Positions 16,193 to 24,398 of a DNA stretch of 64,000 bases are shown piece after piece. The DNA lies in assembly GCA_026708085.1 (NCBI GenBank), contig JAPOVP010000007.1, positions 27,816 to 91,815 on the forward strand. The letters run 5' to 3'. A program made the translations under genes and the position numbers. Each line of letters begins with the position of its first letter. Position 1 is the first letter of the stretch. Source of the stretch: Caldilineaceae bacterium. GTDB taxonomy: Bacteria; Chloroflexota; Anaerolineae; Caldilineales; Caldilineaceae. The notes under the pieces were generated by a model. The model did no database searches. It was not told the origin of the DNA and was given only the letters and a program-made list of their open reading frames with translations.

Positions 16193-17626
16193 TCAGTACA
16201 GTTCCACATTTTCCATCAGAAGACTCAGTTGACTACCGTTATTCGGTATAGGATTCAGATAGTATAGCAAGCGTCCTTTCATCACAGTTCTCTCCCCAGG
16301 GGACGCCTCGCCGCGCCAATTGTCCGGCAGCCATCTGAAGACCGCCTTTTGAAAGCGCTTGTCATCGCGGATGGCCTGTTCCGTCTCCGCTATAAGTAGG
16401 CTTTCGGGCGGAACAAGATGTACAACCGCTGGAGAATGGGTATTTACGATCACTTGGCGTAGAGGATTGTCCTTAGCAACAGACCTTGTAACGTCGACCG
16501 CAATGTCCTGAAGCAACTCCAACATGGCCGCAATTCGTTCAGGATGAATTCCGTTTTCCGGCTCCTCCAAACAGATGACGCCCTGGGCAGAGGGATCGAG
16601 CGCCAGCACTGCCAGCGCCAGAAATCGTAGCGTGCCGTCGGACAGAGATCGGGCGGGGTAGGTCGTGCCATTCTTGTCCTGAACTTGCAAGGTCAGCAAC
16701 TGCCTCCTCTCATCTCTATCGATACTGACCTCATATCCATCATCAATCAGGTCAGTCAACCTCAAAGCAATCTGTTCGTAAACCCAAGTATCATGGTCAT
16801 CAGTACTTTCCGGGCTCTCGGAGTGCGCTAGCGCATAGAGTGTTGCAGGTAGGTGGGAGCCATCGGGACGCATCCCTGGAGGTGTCATAAAATCGTCGGG
16901 CCTGCGCAACGACGAAGGTTCGAGTTGGAGCAAACGCCAAGATTGCATCTCTCGCCGGGCAAGCAGAGCGGTTGGACTTTCGGTCGCGTTAACGGTTGAG
17001 AGTAAGGTTCGAGGAAGATTGCTCGCTGAGAATGACTGAGGGCGCCCACTGCTGCCACCATCTTGGTGCAGACGGATTACTCGCTGCCCCTCGTGATCCA
17101 CAGTAGAAATAAATGGAGCCGCCCTGCGTCCTTTGACGACTGAGTTCCGCCAGCTTTTTGCGCTATGATGGAATCTGAGGTGTTTCCACGCCTCGCCAAG
17201 TTTTATGTGCTCCAGGCTCTCCTTGACCAACTCAAATGAACCAGACAATGGCAGTCTGTCATCAACGCGATAGGCCAAGTCCAAAGAGTAACGCAGAAAT
17301 GTAAAATTGGCCTTTGCTTCCTGACCCAGGTCGTCTACCCCTTTATCTGGGATTATCATTTCTGCCGTAAATGAGATTCTATTTGTGTACTCGTTACCTA
17401 TGCGATGGAACAGACCTTGAACTGATGATGCCTTTTCGTCTTCTGCGCGGACTGACGCGGCGGCATCAACAAATGTGTCGCTGGCAAGCCTGCTCAGAAA
17501 TTGTATCGCATCAAACAGGTTGGACTTTCCCGTCCCGTTCGCACCGGCGATGCAGGTGAAAGGGCCAAAGCGGACATCAACGTCGACCAGGTTTTTGAAG
17601 CCGGATACTTGCAGTCTCGTTAACAT
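16193..17626 (-). CDS. AAA_15/AAA_21 ABC-type ATPase (OLD/RecF-like)
   Basis: 477 residues with a complete SMC/ABC-like ATPase: Walker A GANGTGKS at 28-35, the signature LSDGT near 330, Walker B VICLEEPENGIHP, and an H-loop NTHSP. The central part is helical, as in OLD-family and RecF-like ATPases. There is no fused TOPRIM domain; that function is in the next gene (DUF4276), 2 nt downstream. Known two-gene systems of this plan (AbiL, PARIS, RloAB-like) act in phage defence. The gene opens a run that continues into the DUF4276 gene and recJ. Confidence 0.85.
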   Translation of the reverse strand: MLTRLQVSGFKNLVDVDVRFGPFTCIAGANGTGKSNLFDAIQFLSRLASDTFVDAAASVRAEDEKASSVQGLFHRIGNEYTNRISFTAEMIIPDKGVDDLGQEAKANFTFLRYSLDLAYRVDDRLPLSGSFELVKESLEHIKLGEAWKHLRFHHSAKSWRNSVVKGRRAAPFISTVDHEGQRVIRLHQDGGSSGRPQSFSASNLPRTLLSTVNATESPTALLARREMQSWRLLQLEPSSLRRPDDFMTPPGMRPDGSHLPATLYALAHSESPESTDDHDTWVYEQIALRLTDLIDDGYEVSIDRDERRQLLTLQVQDKNGTTYPARSLSDGTLRFLALAVLALDPSAQGVICLEEPENGIHPERIAAMLELLQDIAVDVTRSVAKDNPLRQVIVNTHSPAVVHLVPPESLLIAETEQAIRDDKRFQKAVFRWLPDNWRGEASPGERTVMKGRLLYYLNPIPNNGSQLSLLMENVELY

Positions 17627-17662
17627 AAGGCCTCCATCAGTCTCGAATTCAACCCTTCCCCA

Positions 17663-17860
17663 TCACACCGGAATCCACTCGTAGGAAAGGTTCGAGACAT
17701 CGATATGCTCACCCGCATGCTCAACTATCAAGCTGACAATCTTCCCATTGCCGTCCAGTTCAATCAAAAGATCCTCACCTACATCCCGCGTTTCGACGAT
17801 TTCCCTGTCAGAAAAATCGATTAAAAGCGTATCAGTATCCTCAAAATATCTCACGTCCAT
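17663..17860 (-). CDS. DUF2283 family small protein
   Basis: 65 residues starting at ATG 17860. MDVRYFEDTDTLLIDF, then RDVGEDLLIELDGNGKIVSL, is the standard DUF2283 pattern (a compact beta-rich domain). Members are of unknown function and are often found beside DUF4258 toxin-like genes or in accessory islands; no DUF4258 partner is visible here. It lies between the nuclease gene (34 nt upstream) and the AAA ATPase gene (36 nt downstream), all on the same strand. Confidence 0.85.
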   Translation of the reverse strand: MDVRYFEDTDTLLIDFSDREIVETRDVGEDLLIELDGNGKIVSLIVEHAGEHIDVSNLSYEWIPV

Positions 17861-17894
17861 GGCGCTCCGGGCGATGGCGTTCGGCGTAGTCCAC

Positions 17895-18773
17895 CTAAAA
17901 CGCCAGCTCCTGTACCTCCTCCAACGTAAACTCCAACGCCCTCTCCAGTTCCTCGTCCGAAAACGCCTCCTCGTCCTGCTCCTCCAACTCACTGGCCTCG
18001 ACGCCGCGATCGCAGCGCGAACGGTAAATGCAGTAGCCGCAGAATCGCTTCCGATTCTCATCCGTATCGGCCACCTTCGGGAAATCCCTCTCCCTTTCCC
18101 CACTGAGAATCCCGCCCAGCAACTCCTCGAACTTGGCCCGGTTCGCCGCATGCAGTTCACTGCTGTAACAAAAAGCGACCGGCTCAGCCGGCGCCGCCGT
18201 GAACCAGTAGCGCATCTCCACCTGCTCAGGCGCCAGCGGCCCCCACGGCAGCCCCGCGCTCGCTTCCACCAGCACGTACGGATAGACAAGCGTCTGCATC
18301 CGCTGCTGCAAGATCGCACGCCGCGTCACCCGCTTATTCGTCTTCCAATCAAGGACCACCGCCCGGCGGTCCGTCCCCTCTCCACCCACTGCGATCATAT
18401 CGTAGCGTGCCGCAAGCCGGTACCGCCCCGCCTCAACGTCTAGCGGTATGCTCAGTTCTCGCTCGATTTCAACGACTTCCGTTGGCAGATCGGCCGGCCG
18501 GTGGCGCAGATAGCTCTCAAACCACTCATCCAATGGATGTTCCAAACCGTCCGCCAGCAGGTCGGTCGCCAAACCGGCCTCGACCCGCTCAACCAGCTGA
18601 TGAAACTGACTCCCAATTTTCAGCTGCCGCTCGTTTTCGTCATAGGGCGAAGCCTCCAACGCCGGCCACTTGAGCTGCTCCACATAGGCCAGCCAGAAAC
18701 GGCGTGGGCAGTTCACGTAAGATTGCAAGCTGGACTGGCTGAAGGCAAAGGTCGAGGGCAGTTTCAAAGACAC
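17895..18773 (-). CDS. PD-(D/E)XK nuclease family protein (RecB/Cas4-like, with Fe-S cysteines)
   Basis: 292 residues from GTG 18773; AAGGAG lies 13 nt upstream, a slightly long spacing. The frame is open to 18839 without a better start. SQSSLQSYVNCPRRFW at the N terminus, an Asp in RYDMIAV (about 125) and DWKT (D142, K144) form the nuclease core of the PDDEXK_1 family. Four Cys (C22, and C245, C248, C254 in FCGYCIYRSRC) match the 4Fe-4S site of AddB and Cas4 nucleases. Such single-domain proteins trim DNA ends in repair, recombination or defence. No cas genes or AddA-like helicase lie next to it. A short acidic tail follows the cluster. Confidence 0.85.
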   Translation of the reverse strand: MSLKLPSTFAFSQSSLQSYVNCPRRFWLAYVEQLKWPALEASPYDENERQLKIGSQFHQLVERVEAGLATDLLADGLEHPLDEWFESYLRHRPADLPTEVVEIERELSIPLDVEAGRYRLAARYDMIAVGGEGTDRRAVVLDWKTNKRVTRRAILQQRMQTLVYPYVLVEASAGLPWGPLAPEQVEMRYWFTAAPAEPVAFCYSSELHAANRAKFEELLGGILSGERERDFPKVADTDENRKRFCGYCIYRSRCDRGVEASELEEQDEEAFSDEELERALEFTLEEVQELAF

Positions 18774-19150
18774 GGTGAACCGTTTTCTCCTTATGACCAA
18801 TAGGCCCAAAGGCCCCCACAACTGCCGTAATTGTAGCACACAGGTTCGCCCACCTCAATCAAACCTGCCTTTGTACGTGCCCTGCCTCCTGGCTTCCAGC
18901 TGGCAACGCGCGCCGCGCGCCACTGTGCCAGTACCCCCGCCAGCGTCCATCCGCAGGCGGCCAGCACCCAAATCAACTAAGTCACAGTCTGGACAAACGA
19001 CGACCCCTCCCCGCTCACAAGGTCCGCGATACCCCTGACGTTTGCGGGAATCGCCTACTTCGCATACCATCAGAAAACCATCGCGCCCCAGGCACAACGG
19101 CAGGCGCCCATCCATTCCAACCTCACTCACCCATCCGAGGAACCCGCTCT
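18774..19150. other. Divergent intergenic region
   Basis: 377 bp between the minus-strand nuclease gene and the plus-strand RraA-like gene, so promoters for both should be here. I could not pick out a convincing -35/-10 pair. Several short frames cross it in both directions, including a Cys-containing one (18855-19130, minus), but none has a ribosome site and recognisable composition, so no gene is called. Confidence 0.6.
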
Positions 19151-19948
19151 ATGAGCAGACCCACCCACGACTACGCGGCCATCGAAGTCCCGTCTGCCGG
19201 CGTGCCCTTGCCCGTTGACGGCGGCCCCGTCACCCGCCCTCAGCCTGAACTCATCGAACAGCTAAAGCGAGTCAGCACCGCCACCGCCAGCGCCACCATG
19301 CACCGTTTCGGCATCCGCCACACCTTTATCCAGGGCCCACTGCCCCGCACACCAGGAGCCAAAGTTGTAGGCCCGGCCGTGACGCTTGCATTCATGCCCC
19401 AAAGAGAGGACGTCTTTTCAGGCGCTGCCCAGGAAGGCGCCGAAAAACGTGGCGCGCTCTGGGCAGTCTTCGAGACCGTCGAAAACGGTGACGTGCTCGT
19501 CATCCAGGCCTTTGCCAGCCGCTATACCGGCTGCGTCGGCGAAATGCTGACCACCTACTTCAAGGGCCGCGGCGGCGCCGGCATCGTCGTCGATGGCTGC
19601 GTACGCGACTGGCCCAACATTCAGCAGATCGGCGTGCCCCTCTGGACAGTCGGCTTCACGCCCAACTACGCATCTCAGGCCGAACTCTTCCCCTGGGGCC
19701 TCAACGTGCCCGTCAACATCAGCAACGTGCTTGTCCTTCCCGGAGACGCCATTATCGCCGACGATGACGGCGCCGTCGTCGTCCCCCGCCAGATGATCCC
19801 CCTCGTACTCGAGCACACCCTCGAGCACGAAGAATGGGAGGTCTTCAGCCGCATCAAACTGGCCGAAGGTGGCGCCCTCAGCAAATACTACCCGCTCAAT
19901 GACGAGGGCTGGGCTGAATACGAGGAATGGAAAAAGTACAACGGATAA
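19151..19948 (+). CDS. RraA/HMG-aldolase family protein
   Basis: 265 residues. The RraA-like fold is recognised by ATASATMHRFGIRHTFIQG near the N terminus, VVGPAVTL, GDVLVIQAF, and the signature GIVVDGCVRDWPNI, whose Arg-Asp pair binds substrate and metal in 4-hydroxy-4-methyl-2-oxoglutarate aldolases. Family members are Mg-dependent aldolases or oxaloacetate decarboxylases; RraA proper binds RNase E. The neighbouring FAH-like gene, 43 bp downstream, suggests a catabolic role in cleaving hydroxylated oxo-acids rather than RNase control. An N-terminal extension of about 30 residues precedes the core. Confidence 0.87.
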   Translation: MSRPTHDYAAIEVPSAGVPLPVDGGPVTRPQPELIEQLKRVSTATASATMHRFGIRHTFIQGPLPRTPGAKVVGPAVTLAFMPQREDVFSGAAQEGAEKRGALWAVFETVENGDVLVIQAFASRYTGCVGEMLTTYFKGRGGAGIVVDGCVRDWPNIQQIGVPLWTVGFTPNYASQAELFPWGLNVPVNISNVLVLPGDAIIADDDGAVVVPRQMIPLVLEHTLEHEEWEVFSRIKLAEGGALSKYYPLNDEGWAEYEEWKKYNG

Positions 19949-19991
19949 CCCGGCAAACCAACTCTGTGCACCCTTGAAGGAGCAAGCCCCA

Positions 19992-20807
19992 ATGTATCTC
20001 ACCAGACACAGTACATCTGCTGGTCCGCGCTGGGCGGTCGATGGCAAGCTGCTGCCCGCCGGCGTGACGCTCAGCACACTGCTGGCCCTGCCCGAAGGTC
20101 GACTGTCCTCGCTGCTCACCGAGCTGGCGACAGACGAAGAGGCCGCCGGCCCGCTGCTGGCGCCCCTAGACGACCACCAGGAAGTCTGGGGCAGCGGCGT
20201 CACCTACCTCCGCAGCCGTGACGCCCGCAAAGCAGAATCCGAGACAGCAGCCGACGTCTATCAGCAGGTCTACGATGCCGACCGCCCTGAAATCTTCTTC
20301 AAACAGGTCGGCTGGCGCACCGTCGGCCACGGCCAGACCGTCCGCATCCGCGCCGACACCACCTGGAACGTGCCCGAACCGGAGCTCTGCCTCGTAATCA
20401 ACGCCGCCGCCCACATCGTCGGCTACACCGTCGGCAACGACATGTCCAGCCGCGACATCGAGGGCGCAAACCCCCTCTACCTCCCCCAGGCCAAGACCTA
20501 CGACGGCTCAGCCGCGGTCGGCCCCGGCATCCGCTTGGCCGCCGCTGGCGCCCTCACCGATCTCGCAATCAACCTGGAGATCGAGCGCAACGGAGCCGTC
20601 GCCTTCGCCGGCGAAACCTCCACCAGCCAGATGAAGCGCACTTTCCCCGATCTGGCCGAATACCTCATGCGCGAGATGACCTTCCCCCACGGTGCCCTGC
20701 TGATGACCGGCACAGGAATCGTCCCACCCGACGAGTTCACCCTGCAATGCGGTGATATCGCCAGAATAAAGATTGACGGCATGACCCTGGAGAACACGAT
20801 TGCGTAG
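19992..20807 (+). CDS. Fumarylacetoacetate hydrolase (FAH) family protein
   Basis: 271 residues from ATG 19992 with AAGGAG about 9 nt upstream; an overlapping longer frame is rejected on that basis. The FAH core is seen in WGSGVTYLRSRDAR, PEPELCLVINAAAHIVGYTVGNDMSSRDIE (read as separate motifs, E of PEPEL and the D-x-S-x-R-D motif) and LLMTGTGIVPPDEF. These place it with 2-keto-3-deoxy-sugar-acid dehydratases and 2-oxo-acid hydrolases such as KDA dehydratase. Activity would be Mg-dependent. Together with the RraA-like aldolase it could make a short sugar-acid or aromatic-acid degradation unit. Confidence 0.85.
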   Translation: MYLTRHSTSAGPRWAVDGKLLPAGVTLSTLLALPEGRLSSLLTELATDEEAAGPLLAPLDDHQEVWGSGVTYLRSRDARKAESETAADVYQQVYDADRPEIFFKQVGWRTVGHGQTVRIRADTTWNVPEPELCLVINAAAHIVGYTVGNDMSSRDIEGANPLYLPQAKTYDGSAAVGPGIRLAAAGALTDLAINLEIERNGAVAFAGETSTSQMKRTFPDLAEYLMREMTFPHGALLMTGTGIVPPDEFTLQCGDIARIKIDGMTLENTIA

Positions 20808-20952
20808 CAGTTGCCGTAAAGTTTAAAGCCCGCTGAGGAAAAGGATAAACGGCGAAAATACTTTCCTCCGGCGAGCGCATGTTCGTAAACGAAACAAGAC
20901 CGGTGCCGTCTAAACGGTTGAACTATGAAATTTTTGCAAGAAAGTCCACAAG

Positions 20953-21210
20953 ATGGCTAAGGTAGGACGCAAAACTGTAGAGTTAACCCAGGTAGTTTCC
21001 AGGGATCCCGAAGTCCACAGCGACGACCTGGTGTTCGCCGGTACTCGCGTTCCCGCGGAAATACTGGTGGCCTATCTCTCAAGTGGCTCCTCAATTGAGG
21101 AATTCCTGGAGTCTTTCCCAACGGTTGAGCGCTGGCAGGTCGAGTCGTTTCTCGAATTCTCGCTCGCAGCAATCGATAATCTGCTGTTTGAAAGTTCGCG
21201 TGCTGCTTGA
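20953..21210 (+). CDS. DUF433 family antitoxin-like protein
   Basis: 85 residues. VFAGTRVPAEILVAYLSSG, then SIEEFLESFPTVERWQVESFL, is the DUF433 winged/HTH pattern, with a family-typical central GTRVP. DUF433 proteins usually precede a DUF5615 PIN-like toxin gene and are thought to act as its antitoxin and operon repressor. Here the expected partner begins in an overlapping frame but is broken (see 21188-21271), so the antitoxin is probably an orphan. No Shine-Dalgarno sequence is clear before the ATG. Confidence 0.85.
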   Translation: MAKVGRKTVELTQVVSRDPEVHSDDLVFAGTRVPAEILVAYLSSGSSIEEFLESFPTVERWQVESFLEFSLAAIDNLLFESSRAA

Positions 21211-21271
21211 CTAGGATTTCGATATCCGCTTCACCATCCCCACGACCAACCTGTTAACGAAGCCTCGTTAG
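21188..21271 (+). pseudogene. Remnant of a DUF5615 (PIN-like) toxin gene
   Basis: A frame starting at TTG 21188, overlapping the end of the DUF433 gene by 23 bp, reads MKVRVLLD, stop (TAG at 21212-21214), DFDIRF, then unrelated residues to a TAG at 21271. DUF5615 proteins typically begin with a (K/R)-x-L-L-D-E-(N/D) strand carrying the first catalytic acids, so the TAG sits where the Glu (GAG) codon would be. The rest of the about 110-codon gene is absent. The match is short and judged by eye. Confidence 0.5.
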
Positions 21272-21328
21272 CACAAACTCTGCTTTTGAGACCTGATTAC
21301 GTCTACCAAACCCGACAGGAACATCTAA

Positions 21329-22753
21329 ATGGCCCGCCCCAACATCCTCCTCTTCCTCACCGACGACCATGGCCAGTGGGCCAATGGATGCTACGGCAAC
21401 AGCGAACTCCAAACGCCCAACCTGGACCGCCTCGCAACTGAGGGCGCCCGCTTCGCCGACGCCTTCACCCCCTGCCCCGTCTGCTCCCCGGCGCGGGCCT
21501 GCCTCATGACCGGGCGCACACCCTCGCAGGTCGGCATCCACGACTGGCTCCAGGAGGCCGAACCGGTCATCGGCGACCATGACTGGCTGGCCGGCGAAGA
21601 GACGCTGCCGCAGCTCCTCTCCCGCGCTGGCTACCACTGCGGGCTCTCAGGCAAATGGCACATGGGCCGTTCCCACCGCACGCCCCCCGGCTTCGACTGG
21701 GCCTTCGGCCTCCCCCGCTGGCAGGGTGCCCACAACGGCGCCTATACCTATCACCTCAACGGCGAACCGGTGGAACTGACGGGAAACAAGAGCACACTAA
21801 TCACCGATCACGCGCTCCAACTTCTAGACAACGCGCCCTCGGATCAGCCCTTCTTCCTTAAGGTAGGCTACATCGCGACCCATTCGCCCTATCAGGCCGA
21901 AACCCATGACCCGGAACTGACCGCCCAGTTCAAAGACGCCGCCTTCACCGACATCCCCCCTTACCACCCCCATCCCTGGCAGCGCAACGAGGGCCTCGCC
22001 GGCGGCTTCCAACCCACCGACCAGCAGATTCGCACCCGCTATGTCGGCTACTACACCGCCGTAACCGAAATCGACCGCGAGGTAGGCCGCCTCTTGGACC
22101 GGCTGGAACAGGACGGCACCCTCGACAACACCATAGTCATCTACACATCCGACCACGGCTGTTCTGTAGGCCAGAACGGCTTCTGGGGCAAAGGCAACAG
22201 CACACGCCCCCTGAACATGTACGAGATCTCAACCCGCGTCCCCCTCATGGTCCGCGCCCCGAGCCTGGTTCAGCCCGGCCAGGTCAACCAGCGCTGCGTC
22301 GATCACTACGACACTTTCAGCACCATCTGTGACTGGGCCGGCATAGAGCTTGACGAGCGCCGCAACTACGCCGGCGCCAGCTACGCCCATCTGCTAGACG
22401 GCAGCGGCCGTAACACTTGGGACGACACCCGCTACGGCGAGTACGGCGACCTGCGCATGATTCGCACTCGCGAGCACAAATTCGTCAAACGCTATCCCGA
22501 CGGCCCCCACGACCTCTTCGAACTTGAATCGGATCCAGGTGAACAACTCAACCGCGCCGGCTGGGACGAATTTGCCGCGTTGCAGGACGAGCTGGAACAG
22601 CAGATGGAAGATTGGTACAGCCGCCATGAGGACTCTCACAGCACCGGCCTGCGCATAAAGTTTCAACGCACCCACAACCGCAACGAGGCTTGGCGCGACG
22701 GCTTCCGCGAGCGGCGCGGGCTGCAGGTATATGAGAAGTGGCAGGATGCTTGA
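21329..22753 (+). CDS. Type I sulfatase (arylsulfatase family)
   Basis: 474 residues. TDDHG at 11-15 holds metal-binding Asp residues, and CSPAR at 52-56 is the C-x-P-x-R motif whose Cys is converted to formylglycine. GKWHMG near residue 110 and YTSDHG near 270 give further active-site Lys, His and Asp. No signal peptide is visible, so a cytosolic enzyme is suggested. It would hydrolyse sulfate esters, for example on sulfated sugars or aryl compounds. No formylglycine-generating enzyme or anaerobic maturase lies in the window, so maturation must be encoded elsewhere. The adjacent catabolic genes would fit use of sulfated organic matter. Confidence 0.92.
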   Translation: MARPNILLFLTDDHGQWANGCYGNSELQTPNLDRLATEGARFADAFTPCPVCSPARACLMTGRTPSQVGIHDWLQEAEPVIGDHDWLAGEETLPQLLSRAGYHCGLSGKWHMGRSHRTPPGFDWAFGLPRWQGAHNGAYTYHLNGEPVELTGNKSTLITDHALQLLDNAPSDQPFFLKVGYIATHSPYQAETHDPELTAQFKDAAFTDIPPYHPHPWQRNEGLAGGFQPTDQQIRTRYVGYYTAVTEIDREVGRLLDRLEQDGTLDNTIVIYTSDHGCSVGQNGFWGKGNSTRPLNMYEISTRVPLMVRAPSLVQPGQVNQRCVDHYDTFSTICDWAGIELDERRNYAGASYAHLLDGSGRNTWDDTRYGEYGDLRMIRTREHKFVKRYPDGPHDLFELESDPGEQLNRAGWDEFAALQDELEQQMEDWYSRHEDSHSTGLRIKFQRTHNRNEAWRDGFRERRGLQVYEKWQDA

Positions 22754-22760
22754 ATCAGAG

Positions 22761-22800
22761 AAGAAGAATAGCGATCTGGGCGAACGCCCTCCTCGCTACT
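22761..22800 (-). terminator. Hairpin between convergent genes, possible terminator
   Basis: TAGCGA (22769-22774) pairs with TCGCTA (22793-22798) around an inner GGGC-GAAC-GCCC hairpin, with a small 3x3 internal loop. Read on the minus strand it is followed by a T-rich TTCTTCTTC, so it may end transcription of the minus-strand gene at 22847-23323. It may also block read-through from the sulfatase gene. Confidence 0.45.
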
Positions 22801-22846
22801 GGGACCCCATACTTCTGCAATGAAAGCACGCCTGTGTTGACCGCTC

Positions 22847-23323
22847 TTAAAGGCCGTGCCAATTGCCGCCCTTGAACCAGTTCAGAAAAACCTCTCGATC
22901 TTCCTCATCTGCAATTGCCTCGCCGGCAGCCTGCGCTTGCTCTCTGGTTTCTCGCGCTGCCGCCGTATCCCCACCGGCCGCGTACGCCCTGGCCAGGGAG
23001 TCATAGGCAAAAGCCTTGTCCCAATCTTCCACCGCATCGGGATTGCCTTCTATCAGCCCGAGACAGCGCCGGGCATGACGCAGCGCAGCCTCGCCCAATC
23101 CTGCCGCCGCATACACGCTCGCCACCGCAAACTCGCCGCGAGCATGATTGGCTACCGTGCCCACCTGCATCCAGTGATAGCAGCTGGCGTGCACCGCATG
23201 GATGTAAGGCTCGCACGAATCAGGCGTGATCAGCCCGGCATCCAGTGCGTCCATCGTGCTGTTGTTCAGATCGATTCCAAACCAGCGGTGGGCTTTGGCA
23301 ACTTCAAAGGGGGCTTCCGCCAT
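22847..23323 (-). CDS. Uncharacterised small helical (TPR-like) protein
   Basis: 158 residues from ATG 23323, which has GGAG 7 nt upstream; the frame opens 13 codons earlier without a better site. The family is not certain. The Ala-rich helices (for example ASVYAAAGLGEAALRHARR and FAYDSLARAYAAGGDTAAA) look like two or three tetratricopeptide repeats, while the N-terminal part (FGIDLNNSTMDALD) does not. It is likely cytosolic, perhaps a protein-interaction module. It is divergent from nothing nearby and precedes only the convergent sulfatase gene. Confidence 0.7.
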   Translation of the reverse strand: MAEAPFEVAKAHRWFGIDLNNSTMDALDAGLITPDSCEPYIHAVHASCYHWMQVGTVANHARGEFAVASVYAAAGLGEAALRHARRCLGLIEGNPDAVEDWDKAFAYDSLARAYAAGGDTAAARETREQAQAAGEAIADEEDREVFLNWFKGGNWHGL

Positions 23324-23470
23324 TGTTCTTTCGCTCCAGACAGTTTTGGTCCCGCCCGCCAAACGGACAGAACATTGTAAGTTGGCGGCAGGTCACCGCC
23401 TGTGAAAGAATAGGTCAGACACTTTCCATGCTGCATCTGCGTCCTTTCGCTATGTCCCGCGACTCTGAGA

Positions 23471-24121
23471 CTAGACGATTCCCAGCAAGCAGGCATAGTT
23501 TTGGGACGCCGTCGGCGCCTCGATCTCCTCCTCCCACAAATGCAGATTGCGCGTGTCGGAAAAGCCAGCCTCCTGGAGCAGCTCCAAATGACGGCCAATA
23601 GGGAACCGGCCCGGTTCAAACGGCAGACGCGTCCCGTCCGGCTTTACAAAATCACCGTTAAGCAGAATCCTACCCTCTGGAAGCGCCGCCGCGCAGGCCC
23701 GATAGACATGCAAGGTCTGCGCCTGACCCCCCAGATCGTGCAGCGCCCAGGTTGATACGATCGCCGCCGGCGGACCCGCCAGGTCGCTGCCCCAACCGTC
23801 GCCCAGCAGGTCAGCCTGCTGAAACTGTACGCGATCGCCAAACCGTGCCAGACGCGTAGCCGCCTGCGTCAGCATCGGCTGCGAAAAGTCGACGCCTTCA
23901 TACGAGATCCGCGGCATCCGCTCAAGCAGATACTCCGCCAGATAGGCAGGCCCGATTCCCAGTTCGACGACATGACCGTCGGCCGGCACCGCGCTCTCTA
24001 GTTGCTGGAGAATCGTCTCGAACAGATGCAGTCGCTCCGGCGTCGGTATGAACCGCCGCGCCCAATCCTCGGCGTACGCCGCCTCGTGAAACTCATGCGT
24101 CGCGCCAACTACCTCAGACAT
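23471..24121 (-). CDS. Class I SAM-dependent methyltransferase
   Basis: 216 residues from ATG 24121, with GGAAGG about 7 nt upstream; an upstream Met at 24160 lacks such a site. VVELGIGPAYLAEYL near residue 50 is motif I (SAM binding), YEGVDFSQPML gives the acidic residue of motif II, and VQFQQADLLG and IVSTWALHDL follow in the normal Rossmann order. The substrate is unknown. Small free-standing enzymes of this kind methylate metabolites. The gene has no close same-strand neighbour apart from the TPR-like gene about 150 bp downstream. Confidence 0.85.
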   Translation of the reverse strand: MSEVVGATHEFHEAAYAEDWARRFIPTPERLHLFETILQQLESAVPADGHVVELGIGPAYLAEYLLERMPRISYEGVDFSQPMLTQAATRLARFGDRVQFQQADLLGDGWGSDLAGPPAAIVSTWALHDLGGQAQTLHVYRACAAALPEGRILLNGDFVKPDGTRLPFEPGRFPIGRHLELLQEAGFSDTRNLHLWEEEIEAPTASQNYACLLGIV

Positions 24122-24280
24122 CGCTCTTCCTTCCTTACTCTGAATCAAGAGATGGACCATAACCTGCCGCCTGACCGACCCGCGGCAGCATCAACTGTCC
24201 CGTTCACATAACCACACAAATCGCAGTTCAGACAAATGAATTCGTGCCTGAAAACTGAGAAGATCCCCCTGAAATAGCGA

Positions 24281-24307
24281 GGAGCCGGACGTCATTGTCC
24301 CGGCTCC
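24281..24307. repeat. Short inverted repeat (8-bp stem)
   Basis: GGAGCCGG (24281-24288) and CCGGCTCC (24300-24307) are exact inverse complements around an 11-nt loop. It lies between the methyltransferase start and the end of htrA, 50 bp from a second, stronger hairpin. There is no U-tract on either strand. It may be a transcript-stabilising or weak terminating structure. Confidence 0.5.
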
Positions 24308-24358
24308 CCAACTACATATATTGGAGGAAGCATATGTCATCTGAAAGAGATGGCGGCA

Positions 24359-24384
24359 CGCGCCCCTGGCAAAGCAGGGGCGCG
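24359..24384 (-). terminator. GC-rich hairpin at the 3' end of the htrA gene
   Basis: A perfect 10-bp stem, CGCGCCCCTG (24359-24368) with CAGGGGCGCG (24375-24384), closes a GCAAAG loop 14 bp beyond the htrA stop. No U-tract follows on the minus strand, so it is not a textbook intrinsic terminator. It could act as a weak terminator or protect the mRNA end. Confidence 0.5.
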
Positions 24385-24398
24385 CTCAACCCCACTAC

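Noticed and set aside
18855..19130. 91-codon minus-strand frame with a CPDC motif in the divergent gap
   Set aside because: No ribosome site, no recognisable family and overlapping frames of equal quality; kept as intergenic.
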